Shown piece by piece: positions 24,326 to 32,002 of a stretch of 38,936 nt of DNA. Origin of the DNA: 'Osedax' symbiont bacterium Rs2_46_30_T18 (GTDB lineage Bacteria > Pseudomonadota > Gammaproteobacteria > Pseudomonadales > Balneatricaceae); contig MABF01000243.1 of assembly GCA_002163025.1 (NCBI GenBank), positions 1 through 38,936 of the forward strand. The letters are read 5' to 3'. Within the stretch, counting starts at the first letter, position 1. Each line of letters starts with the position of its first letter. The notes under the pieces are model-generated. The model was given only the letters and a program-made list of their open reading frames with translations, was not told the DNA's origin and did no database searches. The position numbers were made by a program, and so were the translations under genes.

Positions 24326-24735
24326 TGCGCGACTCCTACCCAGTGGGGCGCTAGTTTGGCATATATTCGGTGTTGTTTAAATATATCTCGGGCGACTTTT
24401 TGGTTGTGTTGGTTGTTTTTGCAGTGATTTAGATGCACACATGGCTGTTTCTGAGTTCTGCAATGTGCGGGTGGGTTGTGGATGGCGTTTTCTGACAGCT
24501 AAGTGGCTTGAAAAATATGCTTGTCTGACTACTGTGTCTGCAAAGTCGCTGGGAATTTATCGACAAGTTGGATAATAAATAGGAAATTTGAATTGCGGTA
24601 GGAGAATACCGCTGATTTGAGTTACAATGCTGTCCATTATTGGCAATTAAAAAAAGCAACGGGCATTAGCTGTGAATTTTTTACTGGGAATTCATCGAGT
24701 AGGCTTAGATTGTTGCGAAGGATCTAGAGGTAAAC
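24326..24735. other. Divergent ypjD-ffh spacer
   Basis: No gene is supported in these 410 bases. A perfect dyad GCGGTA/TACCGC lies at 24595-24612 (6-base spacer). A -10-like TACAAT at 24623-24628 on the plus strand lacks a -35 at the right distance. The ffh leader reaches its start through GATCTAGAGGT, which holds a GAGG ribosome binding site. Confidence 0.45.
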
Positions 24736-26118
24736 ATGTTCGAGAATTTATCAGAGCGCTTAACCGGCACGCTAAAGGCGGTTACTGGTCAGGCGAAATT
24801 AACTGAAGATAACATCAAAGAGACTCTGCGCGAAGTGCGCATGGCTCTGTTAGAGGCTGATGTTGCTCTACCCGTAGTAAAAGACTTTATCGGCGGTGTC
24901 AGGGAGCGCGCAGTTGGCCAGGAAGTGGTCGGCAGCTTAAAGCCCGGTCAAGTATTCGTTAAGATTGTTAACGAAGAACTTATTCGCATTATGGGAGAGG
25001 CCAATTCCAATCTGAATTTGGCGGCAGCTCCGCCGGCAATTGTCTTGATGGCGGGTTTGCAGGGTGCGGGTAAAACGACCACTGTGGCCAAGTTATCGAA
25101 AATTCTTAAAGAGCGTGAAAAGAAAAAGGTCTTAGTTGTCTCCGCCGATGTATATCGTCCAGCGGCTATTAAACAACTGGAGACATTGGCCGCAGAAGTT
25201 GGAGTAAGTTTTTTTCCCTCGAGCGAGCAGCAAAAACCTATAGAAATAGTTAACAGTGCTGTTGAACATGCAAAGCTGCAGCATTTTGATGTGTTGTTGG
25301 TTGATACCGCTGGTCGTTTAGCGATTGACAACGAAATGATGGCCGAGATCAAAGAGTTACACAGCGCCATTAACCCAGTTGAGACGCTGTTTGTGGTTGA
25401 TGCCATGACAGGTCAAGATGCAGCGAATACGGCCAAGGCCTTTGGTGAAGTGCTGCCATTAACCGGGATAGTGCTAACCAAAGCGGATGGTGATGCCCGA
25501 GGTGGTGCCGCGCTTTCAGTCAGGCATATAACCGGTAAGCCGATCAAATTTATTGGTATGGGTGAAAAAATTGATCAGCTGGAGCCGTTTTACCCCGATC
25601 GATTAGCTTCGCGAATCTTGGGCATGGGAGACGTTTTGTCTCTTATCGAAGAGGCTGAGCGCAAGATAGATAAAAAGAAAGCTGAAAAATTCGCCAAGAA
25701 GATGACCAAAGGTAAGCGCTTTACTTTGGAAGACTTTAAAGAGCAAATACAGCAGATGGATAACATGGGCGGTATGATGTCGATGATGGACAAGCTGCCG
25801 GGGATGGGGCAAATGATGCAAGCTGCACAGGCCTCTCAAGCAGAAAAAGGCATGGGCAAGCTGGTTGTTATCATTAATTCTATGACCCTTAATGAGCGTA
25901 AAAACCCTGATATTATTAGTGGTTCGCGTAAAAAGCGCATCGCCACTGGGTCGGGAACACAGATTCAGGATGTCAATCGCTTGTTAAAACAGCATAAGCA
26001 GATGGCTAAAATGATGAAAAAAGTATCTGCAAAAGGCGGAATGTCGAAGATGATGCGCGGTATGAAAGGAATGCTCCCACCTGGAATGGGTGGTGGCGGT
26101 TTTCCTGGAATGCGCTAG
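24736..26118 (+). CDS. ffh: Signal recognition particle protein Ffh
   Basis: Ffh with 4.5S RNA binds signal sequences of nascent membrane proteins and delivers them to FtsY. The 460-residue product shows the N domain (about 1-90, with LREVRMALLEADVALPVV), the G domain (P-loop GLQGAGKTTTVAKL near 103-116, DTAGRL, TKADGDARGG) and a methionine-rich M domain (about 300-460) with GSGTQIQDVNRLLKQ for RNA binding, ending in a Met/Gly-rich tail. Length is close to E. coli Ffh (453). It is followed by rpsP-rimM-trmD-rplS, the conserved order, but 234 bases and a separate promoter separate it from rpsP. Confidence 0.98.
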   Translation: MFENLSERLTGTLKAVTGQAKLTEDNIKETLREVRMALLEADVALPVVKDFIGGVRERAVGQEVVGSLKPGQVFVKIVNEELIRIMGEANSNLNLAAAPPAIVLMAGLQGAGKTTTVAKLSKILKEREKKKVLVVSADVYRPAAIKQLETLAAEVGVSFFPSSEQQKPIEIVNSAVEHAKLQHFDVLLVDTAGRLAIDNEMMAEIKELHSAINPVETLFVVDAMTGQDAANTAKAFGEVLPLTGIVLTKADGDARGGAALSVRHITGKPIKFIGMGEKIDQLEPFYPDRLASRILGMGDVLSLIEEAERKIDKKKAEKFAKKMTKGKRFTLEDFKEQIQQMDNMGGMMSMMDKLPGMGQMMQAAQASQAEKGMGKLVVIINSMTLNERKNPDIISGSRKKRIATGSGTQIQDVNRLLKQHKQMAKMMKKVSAKGGMSKMMRGMKGMLPPGMGGGGFPGMR

Positions 26119-26179
26119 ATCTAGAGTAGAGGCTTTTTTGTATCAGAGCTCGTTGGTCTAGTGTCAAAGTTTTAAGTAC

Positions 26180-26208
26180 TTCACTTTTGGCTGGATATGA
26201 CGTAGAAT
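26180..26208 (+). promoter_or_regulatory. Promoter of the rpsP-rimM-trmD-rplS operon
   Basis: TTCACT (26180-26185), 17 bases, TAGAAT (26203-26208). Start is expected near 26215, giving a leader of about 138 bases that contains the hairpin at 26228-26250. Confidence 0.55.
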
Positions 26209-26227
26209 TCGGCCTCGGAATTTTTTT

Positions 26228-26250
26228 GCCTGTGCTTTTTAAGTGCAGGC
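26228..26250 (+). promoter_or_regulatory. Hairpin in the rpsP leader
   Basis: GCCTGTGCTT pairs with AAGTGCAGGC around a TTT loop: ten pairs including two G-U wobbles. No T-run follows, so it is not a terminator. It lies inside the predicted leader of a ribosomal-protein operon and may be a regulatory element. Confidence 0.45.
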
Positions 26251-26352
26251 GCCGTTCTATAGCGAGTGTGAATTTTTTTAAATTTGAGCTAGCTGTGGGA
26301 AATTTAACGTTGGGTAATATTAACACCCACGCAATATATAAAGGATCACTAT

Positions 26353-26601
26353 ATGGTCACTATTCGTTTATCTCGTGGCGGCGCTAAAAAGCGTCCATTT
26401 TATCAAATCACTGTTGCCGATTCGCGTTGTGCTCGCGATGGTCGCTTTATTGAGCGTCTAGGTTTCTTCAATCCTCTGGCTCAAGGCCAGGAAGAGACTC
26501 TACGTCTTAACTTAGAGCGTGTTGCATACTGGATGGGCAAAGGCGCTCAACCATCTGAGCGCGTTGCTCAGTTGATCAAAGACGCTAACAAAGCAGCTTA
26601 A
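26353..26601 (+). CDS. rpsP: 30S ribosomal protein S16
   Basis: The 82-residue protein is S16 of the small subunit, needed for 30S assembly. It starts [19 protein letters not shown] and contains [20 protein letters not shown], both diagnostic. Length equals E. coli S16 (82). AAAGGATC gives a good ribosome binding site. It heads the rpsP-rimM-trmD-rplS operon, with 23 bases to rimM. Confidence 0.98.
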   Translation: MVTIRLSRGGAKKRPFYQITVADSRCARDGRFIERLGFFNPLAQGQEETLRLNLERVAYWMGKGAQPSERVAQLIKDANKAA

Positions 26602-26624
26602 TAGCTGGTCTTTAAAGGTTCTCA

Positions 26625-27158
26625 ATGAAAGCTTATAAAACAGAAGATCTGGTTGTATTAGGCCAAATCACATCGGTTTATGGTGTTAAGGGGTGGCTGA
26701 AAATCTATTCCCACACGGATCCGATGGACAGCATTCTTGGCTACAAGCCCTGGTTAATTCAGCGCAACGGTCAGTGGGTGTCTGTTAATGTTGAAGTTTC
26801 AAGAAAACACGGAAAAGGTCTAGTCGCTAAACTGGAAAAAGTAAATGATCGTGATGTCGCTCGTCAGTACTGTGGTGCTGAGATAGCGATTGAACGCTCT
26901 TTATTACCTGATCTTGAAGTCGGGGAATATTACTGGAGCCAGTTGGAGCAATTAACTGTTTACACTTTGGCCAATGAAAAATTGGGTAAAGTGAGCCATC
27001 TGATCGAGACCGGATCGAACGATGTTCTTGTGGTTAAAGGTGATAGTAATAGCATCGATAGCCGAGAGCGTATGATTCCTTACCTGCCCGACCAAGTGGT
27101 GAAAGAAATTAACTTAGAAACAGGTACTATGCGGGTCGATTGGGACCCAGAGTTTTAG
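26625..27158 (+). CDS. rimM: Ribosome maturation factor RimM
   Basis: RimM binds S19 and assists maturation of the 30S head. The 177-residue product has the N-terminal RimM domain (LGQITSVYGVKGWLKIYSHTD near 12-32) and a C-terminal PRC-barrel (about 100-177) with EYYWSQLEQLTVYTLANEKLGKV and ERMIPYLPDQVVKEINLE. The length is usual. Its stop codon is three bases before the GTG of trmD, so translation of the two is probably coupled. Confidence 0.97.
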   Translation: MKAYKTEDLVVLGQITSVYGVKGWLKIYSHTDPMDSILGYKPWLIQRNGQWVSVNVEVSRKHGKGLVAKLEKVNDRDVARQYCGAEIAIERSLLPDLEVGEYYWSQLEQLTVYTLANEKLGKVSHLIETGSNDVLVVKGDSNSIDSRERMIPYLPDQVVKEINLETGTMRVDWDPEF

Positions 27159-27161
27159 ATA

Positions 27162-27911
27162 GTGTGGTTCGGTGTCGTATCGCTGTTCCCTGAGATGTTC
27201 GAATCGATTACTCGTTTCGGCGTAACAGGCAGGGCAATAAAACGAGAGCTTGTACAAGTCGAATGTTGGAATCCTCGAGATTTTACTGCAGATAAACATC
27301 GCACTGTGGATGATCGCCCCTTCGGAGGTGGTCCCGGAATGTTGATGAAAGTACAGCCGTTAAAAGATGCTATACAAGCGGCAAGGAGTGCGGCCCCGGG
27401 GGAAGTTAAGGTAGTTTACCTCTCTCCTCAAGGTCGTCAGCTAAACCACCAATTAGTAAAAGAGCTGGGGTCGATGCAAAACTTGATCTTAGTCGCAGGG
27501 CGCTACGAAGGTATAGATGAGCGCCTGATAGAATCGGATATCGATATGGAGCTATCCCTAGGGGACTTCGTATTGAGTGGTGGCGAATTACCCGCCATGA
27601 CGGTTATTGATGCAGTTTCTCGCCTTGTACCAGGAGTACTGGGGCACGTAGATTCAGCATCTGAGGACTCCTTCGCTGAAGGGCTCCTGGACTGTCCGCA
27701 CTACACGCGACCAGAAGTTTTCGAAGACCAGCAAGTACCTGAAGTGTTGTTGTCTGGAGATCATGCAAAAATCAAACGCTGGCGTTTGAAACAGCAGCTG
27801 GGGAGAACCTATCAAAGGCGACCCGAACTGTTGCAGGCATTAGATCTAAATCCGGAACAACAGCAGTTATTAGAAGAATATATCTGTGAGACTGAGAAGT
27901 CTGGCAGTTAA
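27162..27911 (+). CDS. trmD: tRNA (guanine37-N1)-methyltransferase TrmD
   Basis: TrmD methylates G37 next to the anticodon of several tRNAs, preventing +1 frameshifts. The 249-residue product starts [13 protein letters not shown] and shows [14 protein letters not shown], the knot-forming SAM-site segments [13 protein letters not shown] and [13 protein letters not shown], and the C-terminal [19 protein letters not shown]. Translation starts at GTG; no ATG fits, and there is no clear ribosome binding site of its own, so it probably depends on re-initiation after rimM, whose stop is three bases upstream. Length is as in the family (about 250). Confidence 0.97.
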   Translation: MWFGVVSLFPEMFESITRFGVTGRAIKRELVQVECWNPRDFTADKHRTVDDRPFGGGPGMLMKVQPLKDAIQAARSAAPGEVKVVYLSPQGRQLNHQLVKELGSMQNLILVAGRYEGIDERLIESDIDMELSLGDFVLSGGELPAMTVIDAVSRLVPGVLGHVDSASEDSFAEGLLDCPHYTRPEVFEDQQVPEVLLSGDHAKIKRWRLKQQLGRTYQRRPELLQALDLNPEQQQLLEEYICETEKSGS

Positions 27912-27926
27912 CATTAGGAGCTACGC

Positions 27927-28283
27927 ATGAGCGCTAAGAACTCTATCATTCAGCAAATTGAAGCTGAACAGATGTCAAAAGAAATCCCTACTTTTAGTCC
28001 TGGGGATACAGTGATTGTTAAAGTACGTGTTGTTGAGGGAACTCGCAGCCGTCTACAGGCCTACGAAGGCGTTGTAATTGGTATTCGTAACCGCGGTCTT
28101 AACTCTGCGTTTACTGTACGTAAAATTTCTCACGGTGTGGGTGTTGAACGTACTTTCCAAACTTACAGCAAGATCGTAGAAGAAATTGAAGTAAAGCGTC
28201 GCGGTGATGTTCGCCAGGCGAAGCTATACTACTTGCGTGAACTAAGCGGTAAGTCTGCACGTATCAAAGAGAAGTTAGGTTAA
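27927..28283 (+). CDS. rplS: 50S ribosomal protein L19
   Basis: The 118-residue protein is L19, located at the 30S-50S interface. [28 protein letters not shown] and [23 protein letters not shown] (split here over two conserved strands) are diagnostic. AGGAG lies eight bases before the ATG. It is the last gene of the operon, and a strong terminator follows 20 bases after its stop. Confidence 0.98.
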   Translation: MSAKNSIIQQIEAEQMSKEIPTFSPGDTVIVKVRVVEGTRSRLQAYEGVVIGIRNRGLNSAFTVRKISHGVGVERTFQTYSKIVEEIEVKRRGDVRQAKLYYLRELSGKSARIKEKLG

Positions 28284-28302
28284 TCATTAGCGATTAACCA
28301 AT

Positions 28303-28333
28303 AAAAAAGACGACTTAGGTCGTCTTTTTTTTT
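28303..28333 (+). terminator. Rho-independent terminator of the rpsP-rplS operon
   Basis: An A-run (28303-28308), stem GACGAC/GTCGTC (28309-28314, 28319-28324) with a TTAG loop, and a nine-base T-run. The A/T flanks allow bidirectional use. Confidence 0.92.
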
Positions 28334-28524
28334 ATCTTTAAAAGTGTTTTCTTTGAGATTTGCGAAATTTAAGCGGGCCTGTAGTCTGCTAAATTCAGAT
28401 TGTTGGTTAACTTGTAGTCGGCGTATCTGTATGCTTGCCTTGAAAAAGGTGCGCATGCTGGGAATATCTGCTATAGATTAATAGCCACTGGTCGTCAGTG
28501 AATCAGAATCAATGGATGGGTTTA

Positions 28525-29835
28525 ATGTCAAAAAAAACGCTTTTATGGTCAGTGTTGTCGATTCTCTTGTGCGCAGTGGGCAGTAGTTATTGGCTGTATC
28601 AATTCCAAAGCAAAAGTTTCATCACTGACCTGATAGAGCAGTTTTCCCCTGTAGCAAACATTAACGTTGCTGATATAACAGTTGATTTAAAAGGTAATAT
28701 CATCATTAAAGGGCTTAAAATCGCCCCTATTGGCTACCAGGATGTAGTGCAGATAGAACAAGTTAATATAGTCAGCGGAAGTGCCTTGTCATTGTTGCAG
28801 GCAGATTCTTGGTTTAAGGGAGGGATGCCCGATAGTTTAAGGCTGCAGTTTTCTAGTTTAATTTTTAGTATAGATTCAGATTTCATGCGCAGCGATCACC
28901 GCCAGGCTAGCATTCAAGCCAGTCAGAGAACTTTGTGGGGACTCGCTTGTACTGAAGAAGTAAACTTTACCTCGATCGTCACTAATTTAGGCTTGCGCAG
29001 AGTGTTAGTAGATGTGCAAGTGAATATTGAATCAGTAAATGGCGGGCGTGTACTGAAGAGTAATGTTGCGGTAAGTGCCCCGGGGCTGGCCAAGGGGCTG
29101 TTTGAATTCGAGCTAAACAGTAAGGCGCCACTGAGCTTCTATGAGCGCGGTGTGCTAGGTAAAACAGAAATCAGCAGGGCGCTGTTGAGTATCACTGATG
29201 CCGGTTTTAATTTAAAGCGATTAAAGTATTGTGCTAAAAAGGAAGAAGTAACAGAGGGTGATTATCCCGACTACTTTTTAGCCAGCGTGCAAGCAAAAAT
29301 GATTGAGGATCAACAGGCAGATAGCCAGGAGTTACACAAGAGTGTGCTGGCGTTTTTTAGGCCCAGAGCCAGTGTGGTGTTGCGGTTGCAGCCTAAGGGC
29401 AGGTTGTTGTTTTCGCAAGTGTTAAATTCAAATTTTCAGCTGCTAAATAGAGATGACTTGCTACTGAGTGTCAACGCCAATAAAGCCTCTACCCGCTATT
29501 TACCACTGCTAGGTGGACAAATTATTGAGCGGCAAGTCTTTGCGGCTGAGTCTGTTGTAGAAGAGACTGAAGAGAAAGCAATCATCCAAGAGAAACTGCT
29601 CAGCAGAAAAGAGGTTGAGAAAAGCCGGCCTAGGTATCACAGTATAGATCTTGCAAATTTAGTCGATTTTAAAGGGAAAAAAATTAGGCTCAGGACTCAA
29701 TTGGGTAAAGAAATAGATGGTGTTCTGTTAAAAGTAGATGACAGAAAGATTGTAATGCGCCGGCGTGTAGAACAAGGGCTAGTGACTTATCCAGTGCTCA
29801 AGGAAAACATTGCGAGTATTAAAGTATATCGCTGA
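28525..29835 (+). CDS. Unknown membrane-anchored protein with Sm-like C-terminal barrel
   Basis: I do not recognise this 436-residue protein. It has a single N-terminal membrane segment (about 5-25) and no lipobox, so most of it should lie in the periplasm. Residues about 40-80 (INVADITVDLKGNIIIKGLKI) read like the beta-rich start of AsmA-type proteins. A charged linker near 345-368 leads to a last segment (about 375-436) with VDFKGKKIRLRTQLGKEIDG, then VLLKVDDRKIVMRRRV and VLKENIASIKVYR, which has the strand pattern of a small Sm/SH3-like barrel. The start is uncertain: ATG 28525 is preceded by GGATGGG, while ATG 28516 and GTG 28498 are alternatives. Its TGA overlaps the ATG of the xerD homologue by one base (TGATG), implying coupled translation. 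Confidence 0.75.
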   Translation: MSKKTLLWSVLSILLCAVGSSYWLYQFQSKSFITDLIEQFSPVANINVADITVDLKGNIIIKGLKIAPIGYQDVVQIEQVNIVSGSALSLLQADSWFKGGMPDSLRLQFSSLIFSIDSDFMRSDHRQASIQASQRTLWGLACTEEVNFTSIVTNLGLRRVLVDVQVNIESVNGGRVLKSNVAVSAPGLAKGLFEFELNSKAPLSFYERGVLGKTEISRALLSITDAGFNLKRLKYCAKKEEVTEGDYPDYFLASVQAKMIEDQQADSQELHKSVLAFFRPRASVVLRLQPKGRLLFSQVLNSNFQLLNRDDLLLSVNANKASTRYLPLLGGQIIERQVFAAESVVEETEEKAIIQEKLLSRKEVEKSRPRYHSIDLANLVDFKGKKIRLRTQLGKEIDGVLLKVDDRKIVMRRRVEQGLVTYPVLKENIASIKVYR

Positions 29836-30734
29836 TGACTAAAACTGATAGCAGTAAAAGAGCGCAAACGCTCTCCAGGTTAGCTGATGCTGATTCATTA
29901 CTTATTGACAAATACCTGGTACATATCGCCAAGGCCAGGCGGCTAGTGGAAAATAGTTTGCTGGCTTATCGCCGTGATTTGTGCAATTTTTCTGTATGGC
30001 TTTTATCCCAGCAGTTATCCGTGACGCGAGTCGACACATTGTCGATGCAACAATATTTCATCTGGCGACTCACTGAAGGCTATCATGCCAGTTCCAGTGC
30101 TAGGATGTTGTCCTGCCTTAAAGGTTTTTACCGGTTTTTGCAATTGCAGAATCTGATAGTGACAGACCCCTGTTTTAATTTAAAGCCACCAAAGGTTGTC
30201 CCTATGCATGTCCCGGCTCTGACAGAGGCCGAAGTGGAAGCCCTGTTGCAAGCGCCCGATCTGGCAACGGCAATTGGATTACGTGACAAAGCAATGCTGG
30301 AGTTTATGTATGCAACTGGCGTTAATGTGTCTGAGGTAATTTCGCTGCAGTTGCACCAGTTGGATATAGATGCAGCGACTGTGCAAGTGCAAGGTAGCAG
30401 GGGGCGGATGGTCCCCTTCGGTGAGGAAGCTCGTTACTGGCTGGAAAAATATATTCTAGAGGCGAGAATAGAGTTGCACTGTGCTGAAGGTTGCAGCCAG
30501 CTATTTGTCAGCCGGCGCGGTGGGAAAATGACTCGGCAAGCGTTTTGGTACCGTTTAAAGTATTATGCCCAGCAAGTATCAGTGGCTAAAAAAATATCGC
30601 CGCAGGGGTTGCGCAGGGCTTTCGCCGAACACATGTTAGCCCGTGGTGCAAAGTTGCAGCATGTGCAGCAAATGTTAGGACATGCTGATCTCTCCAGTAC
30701 CCAGAGCTATACCTCTGATAGAGGGCACATTTGA
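29835..30734 (+). CDS. xerD: XerD homologue with degenerate tyrosine-recombinase active site
   Basis: XerD with XerC resolves chromosome dimers at dif. The 299-residue product aligns with E. coli XerD (298) over the full N-terminal core-binding domain (LAYRRDL near 43-49, SSSARMLS near 87-94) and the catalytic domain, and the gene holds the usual place before dsbC-hom-thrC-recJ. The active site is damaged. The first catalytic Arg (E. coli R148) is Asn164 in ATGVNVSE. The hairpin Lys (K172) is replaced in the shortened QGSRGRMVP. The first His of HxxR (H244) is Gln257 in SPQGLRRAF. Arg260, His283 (LGHADLSSTQ) and the nucleophile Tyr292 remain. Only seven residues follow Tyr292, against about nineteen in E. 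coli. There is no frameshift or internal stop, so it looks selected but probably not an ordinary recombinase. Confidence 0.85.
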   Translation: MTKTDSSKRAQTLSRLADADSLLIDKYLVHIAKARRLVENSLLAYRRDLCNFSVWLLSQQLSVTRVDTLSMQQYFIWRLTEGYHASSSARMLSCLKGFYRFLQLQNLIVTDPCFNLKPPKVVPMHVPALTEAEVEALLQAPDLATAIGLRDKAMLEFMYATGVNVSEVISLQLHQLDIDAATVQVQGSRGRMVPFGEEARYWLEKYILEARIELHCAEGCSQLFVSRRGGKMTRQAFWYRLKYYAQQVSVAKKISPQGLRRAFAEHMLARGAKLQHVQQMLGHADLSSTQSYTSDRGHI

Positions 30735-30816
30735 TGGCTGATGCGTAAATATTAATGGAACTTAAGCCAAAATAAATCATCAAGATAAATAATTGTAAAA
30801 ATTAAATGGATAACTT

Positions 30817-31584
30817 ATGTCAGATAAAGGTTCAAGATTCATTGGTCGGTCTCAGATGTTAGGAAAAGCGTTGTTTTCATTGGTCTTAAGCGTTGGTGTT
30901 GCAGCAGGCGCTGTGGCGAGTGTAGAGCAAGATGTCACTGAGAAAATCAAATCTATTAATGAAAATATACAGATACAAAGTGTTGTTGAGTCGCCTTGGC
31001 CAGGTATGTATGAAGTAACACTGGCTTCAGGAGAAGTAATTTTCTCTGATGAAAATGCCCAGTACATGGTAGTTGGTCAAATGTTTCAGCTGAGTCTGGA
31101 ACAAGGTTTTGTGAATCTGTCGGAGCAAAAAAATCAACTTAAGGTAAAGGCTGAATTGGCGGCTGTTCCGGTATCCGAACAGATAATTTATCCGGCATCT
31201 GGCACTGAGAAAGCAGTGATCACCGTTTTTACGGATATAGATTGTTACTACTGCCAAAAGCTGCATAAGAATATGCCGCAGTTACAATCAAAAGGAGTTA
31301 CTATTAAGTATATGGCCTTCCCTAGGGCGGGTGTAGGCTCGTCTGTCGCCAGGCAAATGGAATCAATCTGGTGCTCTAAAGATCCCGCTGCTGCACTGAC
31401 CCTGGCTAAATCCAAGCGTAAGATCCCCAATATGGAATGTGAGAACCCGGTCACCGCACAATTTCAGTTAGGGCACAAGTTGGGGGTGAACGCTACGCCT
31501 ACGATCTTCACAGAACAGGGAGTGAAAATTGCCGGCTTCGCCTCTGTCGATAACTTGTTAGCAGACTTAGGGGTGACAGAATAA
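30817..31584 (+). CDS. dsbC: Periplasmic disulfide isomerase DsbC
   Basis: DsbC rearranges wrong disulfides in the periplasm and is kept reduced by DsbD. The 255-residue precursor has a signal peptide (hydrophobic 15-34, cleavage near AVA-SV), an N-terminal dimerisation domain (about 40-110) and a thioredoxin domain with CYYC at 143-146 (E. coli DsbC has CGYC) and the cis-Pro in NATPTIF. A second Cys pair (IWCSKD and MECENP) matches the structural disulfide of DsbC. An internal ATG at 30856 is an alternative start that still leaves a signal peptide. It lies in the conserved xerD-dsbC-hom order and is closed by a terminator, so it is separated from hom. Confidence 0.95.
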   Translation: MSDKGSRFIGRSQMLGKALFSLVLSVGVAAGAVASVEQDVTEKIKSINENIQIQSVVESPWPGMYEVTLASGEVIFSDENAQYMVVGQMFQLSLEQGFVNLSEQKNQLKVKAELAAVPVSEQIIYPASGTEKAVITVFTDIDCYYCQKLHKNMPQLQSKGVTIKYMAFPRAGVGSSVARQMESIWCSKDPAAALTLAKSKRKIPNMECENPVTAQFQLGHKLGVNATPTIFTEQGVKIAGFASVDNLLADLGVTE

Positions 31585-31599
31585 CTTTAATAAGTGCAT

Positions 31600-31636
31600 A
31601 CAGCCCTCTGATATTCAATCACCGGGGCTGTTTTTG
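31600..31636 (+). terminator. Rho-independent terminator after dsbC
   Basis: ACAGCCC (31600-31606) pairs with GGGCTGT (31625-31631) around an 18-base loop and is followed by TTTTTG. The long loop makes it moderate in strength. Confidence 0.7.
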
Positions 31637-32002
31637 TTGTCACTTGTCTGTTCACGTTTTAGTATTTTAATCTCTCCAGCATCCTCAATCCGAGCTTGCA
31701 AAAAACACTTTTGCATCTACCTAAAATAGATACGCTTGCAAGTTTGCATTCATCTACGGCATGAATCTGACCTGTATTTTCGATTAGCGAATCAGTAGCG
31801 CAATATAATTGCCGTTTATATCCAAAATCTTTGACTAAATAATAAGCTGGCAATAGTTTGTCCCCCACATCTTAGCTATACTATCTGGCCCGCTATTTCA
31901 GTCAATGCGAAATAGTCCAAGGTATTGCACATAGAATGGGCGCGACCCTAGAGTTCAAGGCAATAGCGAAATTAGTCTAAAGAATGACAGCGAGGAATTA
32001 GT
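31637..32002. other. hom leader region with possible promoter and dyad
   Basis: No gene is supported here; a 69-codon frame on the minus strand has no ribosome binding site. Promoter-like elements on the plus strand are TTGACT (31831-31836) with TAGTTT 17 bases on, and TATACT (31877-31882) without a -35. A perfect 7-bp dyad CTATTTC/GAAATAG (31893-31899, 31909-31915) lies just after TATACT and could be an operator or an early leader hairpin for hom-thrC. No threonine- or isoleucine-rich leader peptide is evident. Confidence 0.4.
31992..31996 (+). promoter_or_regulatory. Ribosome binding site that fixes the TTG start of hom
   Basis: GAGGA ends six bases before TTG at 32003. The protein read from that TTG begins exactly like other bacterial homoserine dehydrogenases, and no ATG or GTG fits. 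Confidence 0.75.

Noticed and set aside
24429-24659. 76-codon frame on the minus strand between ypjD and ffh
   Set aside because: Biased composition, no ribosome binding site, and it overlaps the ffh leader.
26116-26139. CTAGATCTAG palindrome with a T-run after ffh as terminator
   Set aside because: The palindrome leaves no room for a loop, and the T-run is 10 bases away without a stem adjoining it.
28440-28477. Promoter (TTGAAA ... TATAGA) before the unknown gene at 28525
   Set aside because: The spacing is 26 bases, too long for a sigma-70 promoter.
30721-30760. Frameshift as cause of the short xerD tail
   Set aside because: Reading the other frames past the stop does not give the usual XerD C-terminus.
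31659-31868. 69-codon frame on the minus strand before hom
   Set aside because: GTG start with no ribosome binding site, no recognisable motif, and it covers the likely hom promoter region.
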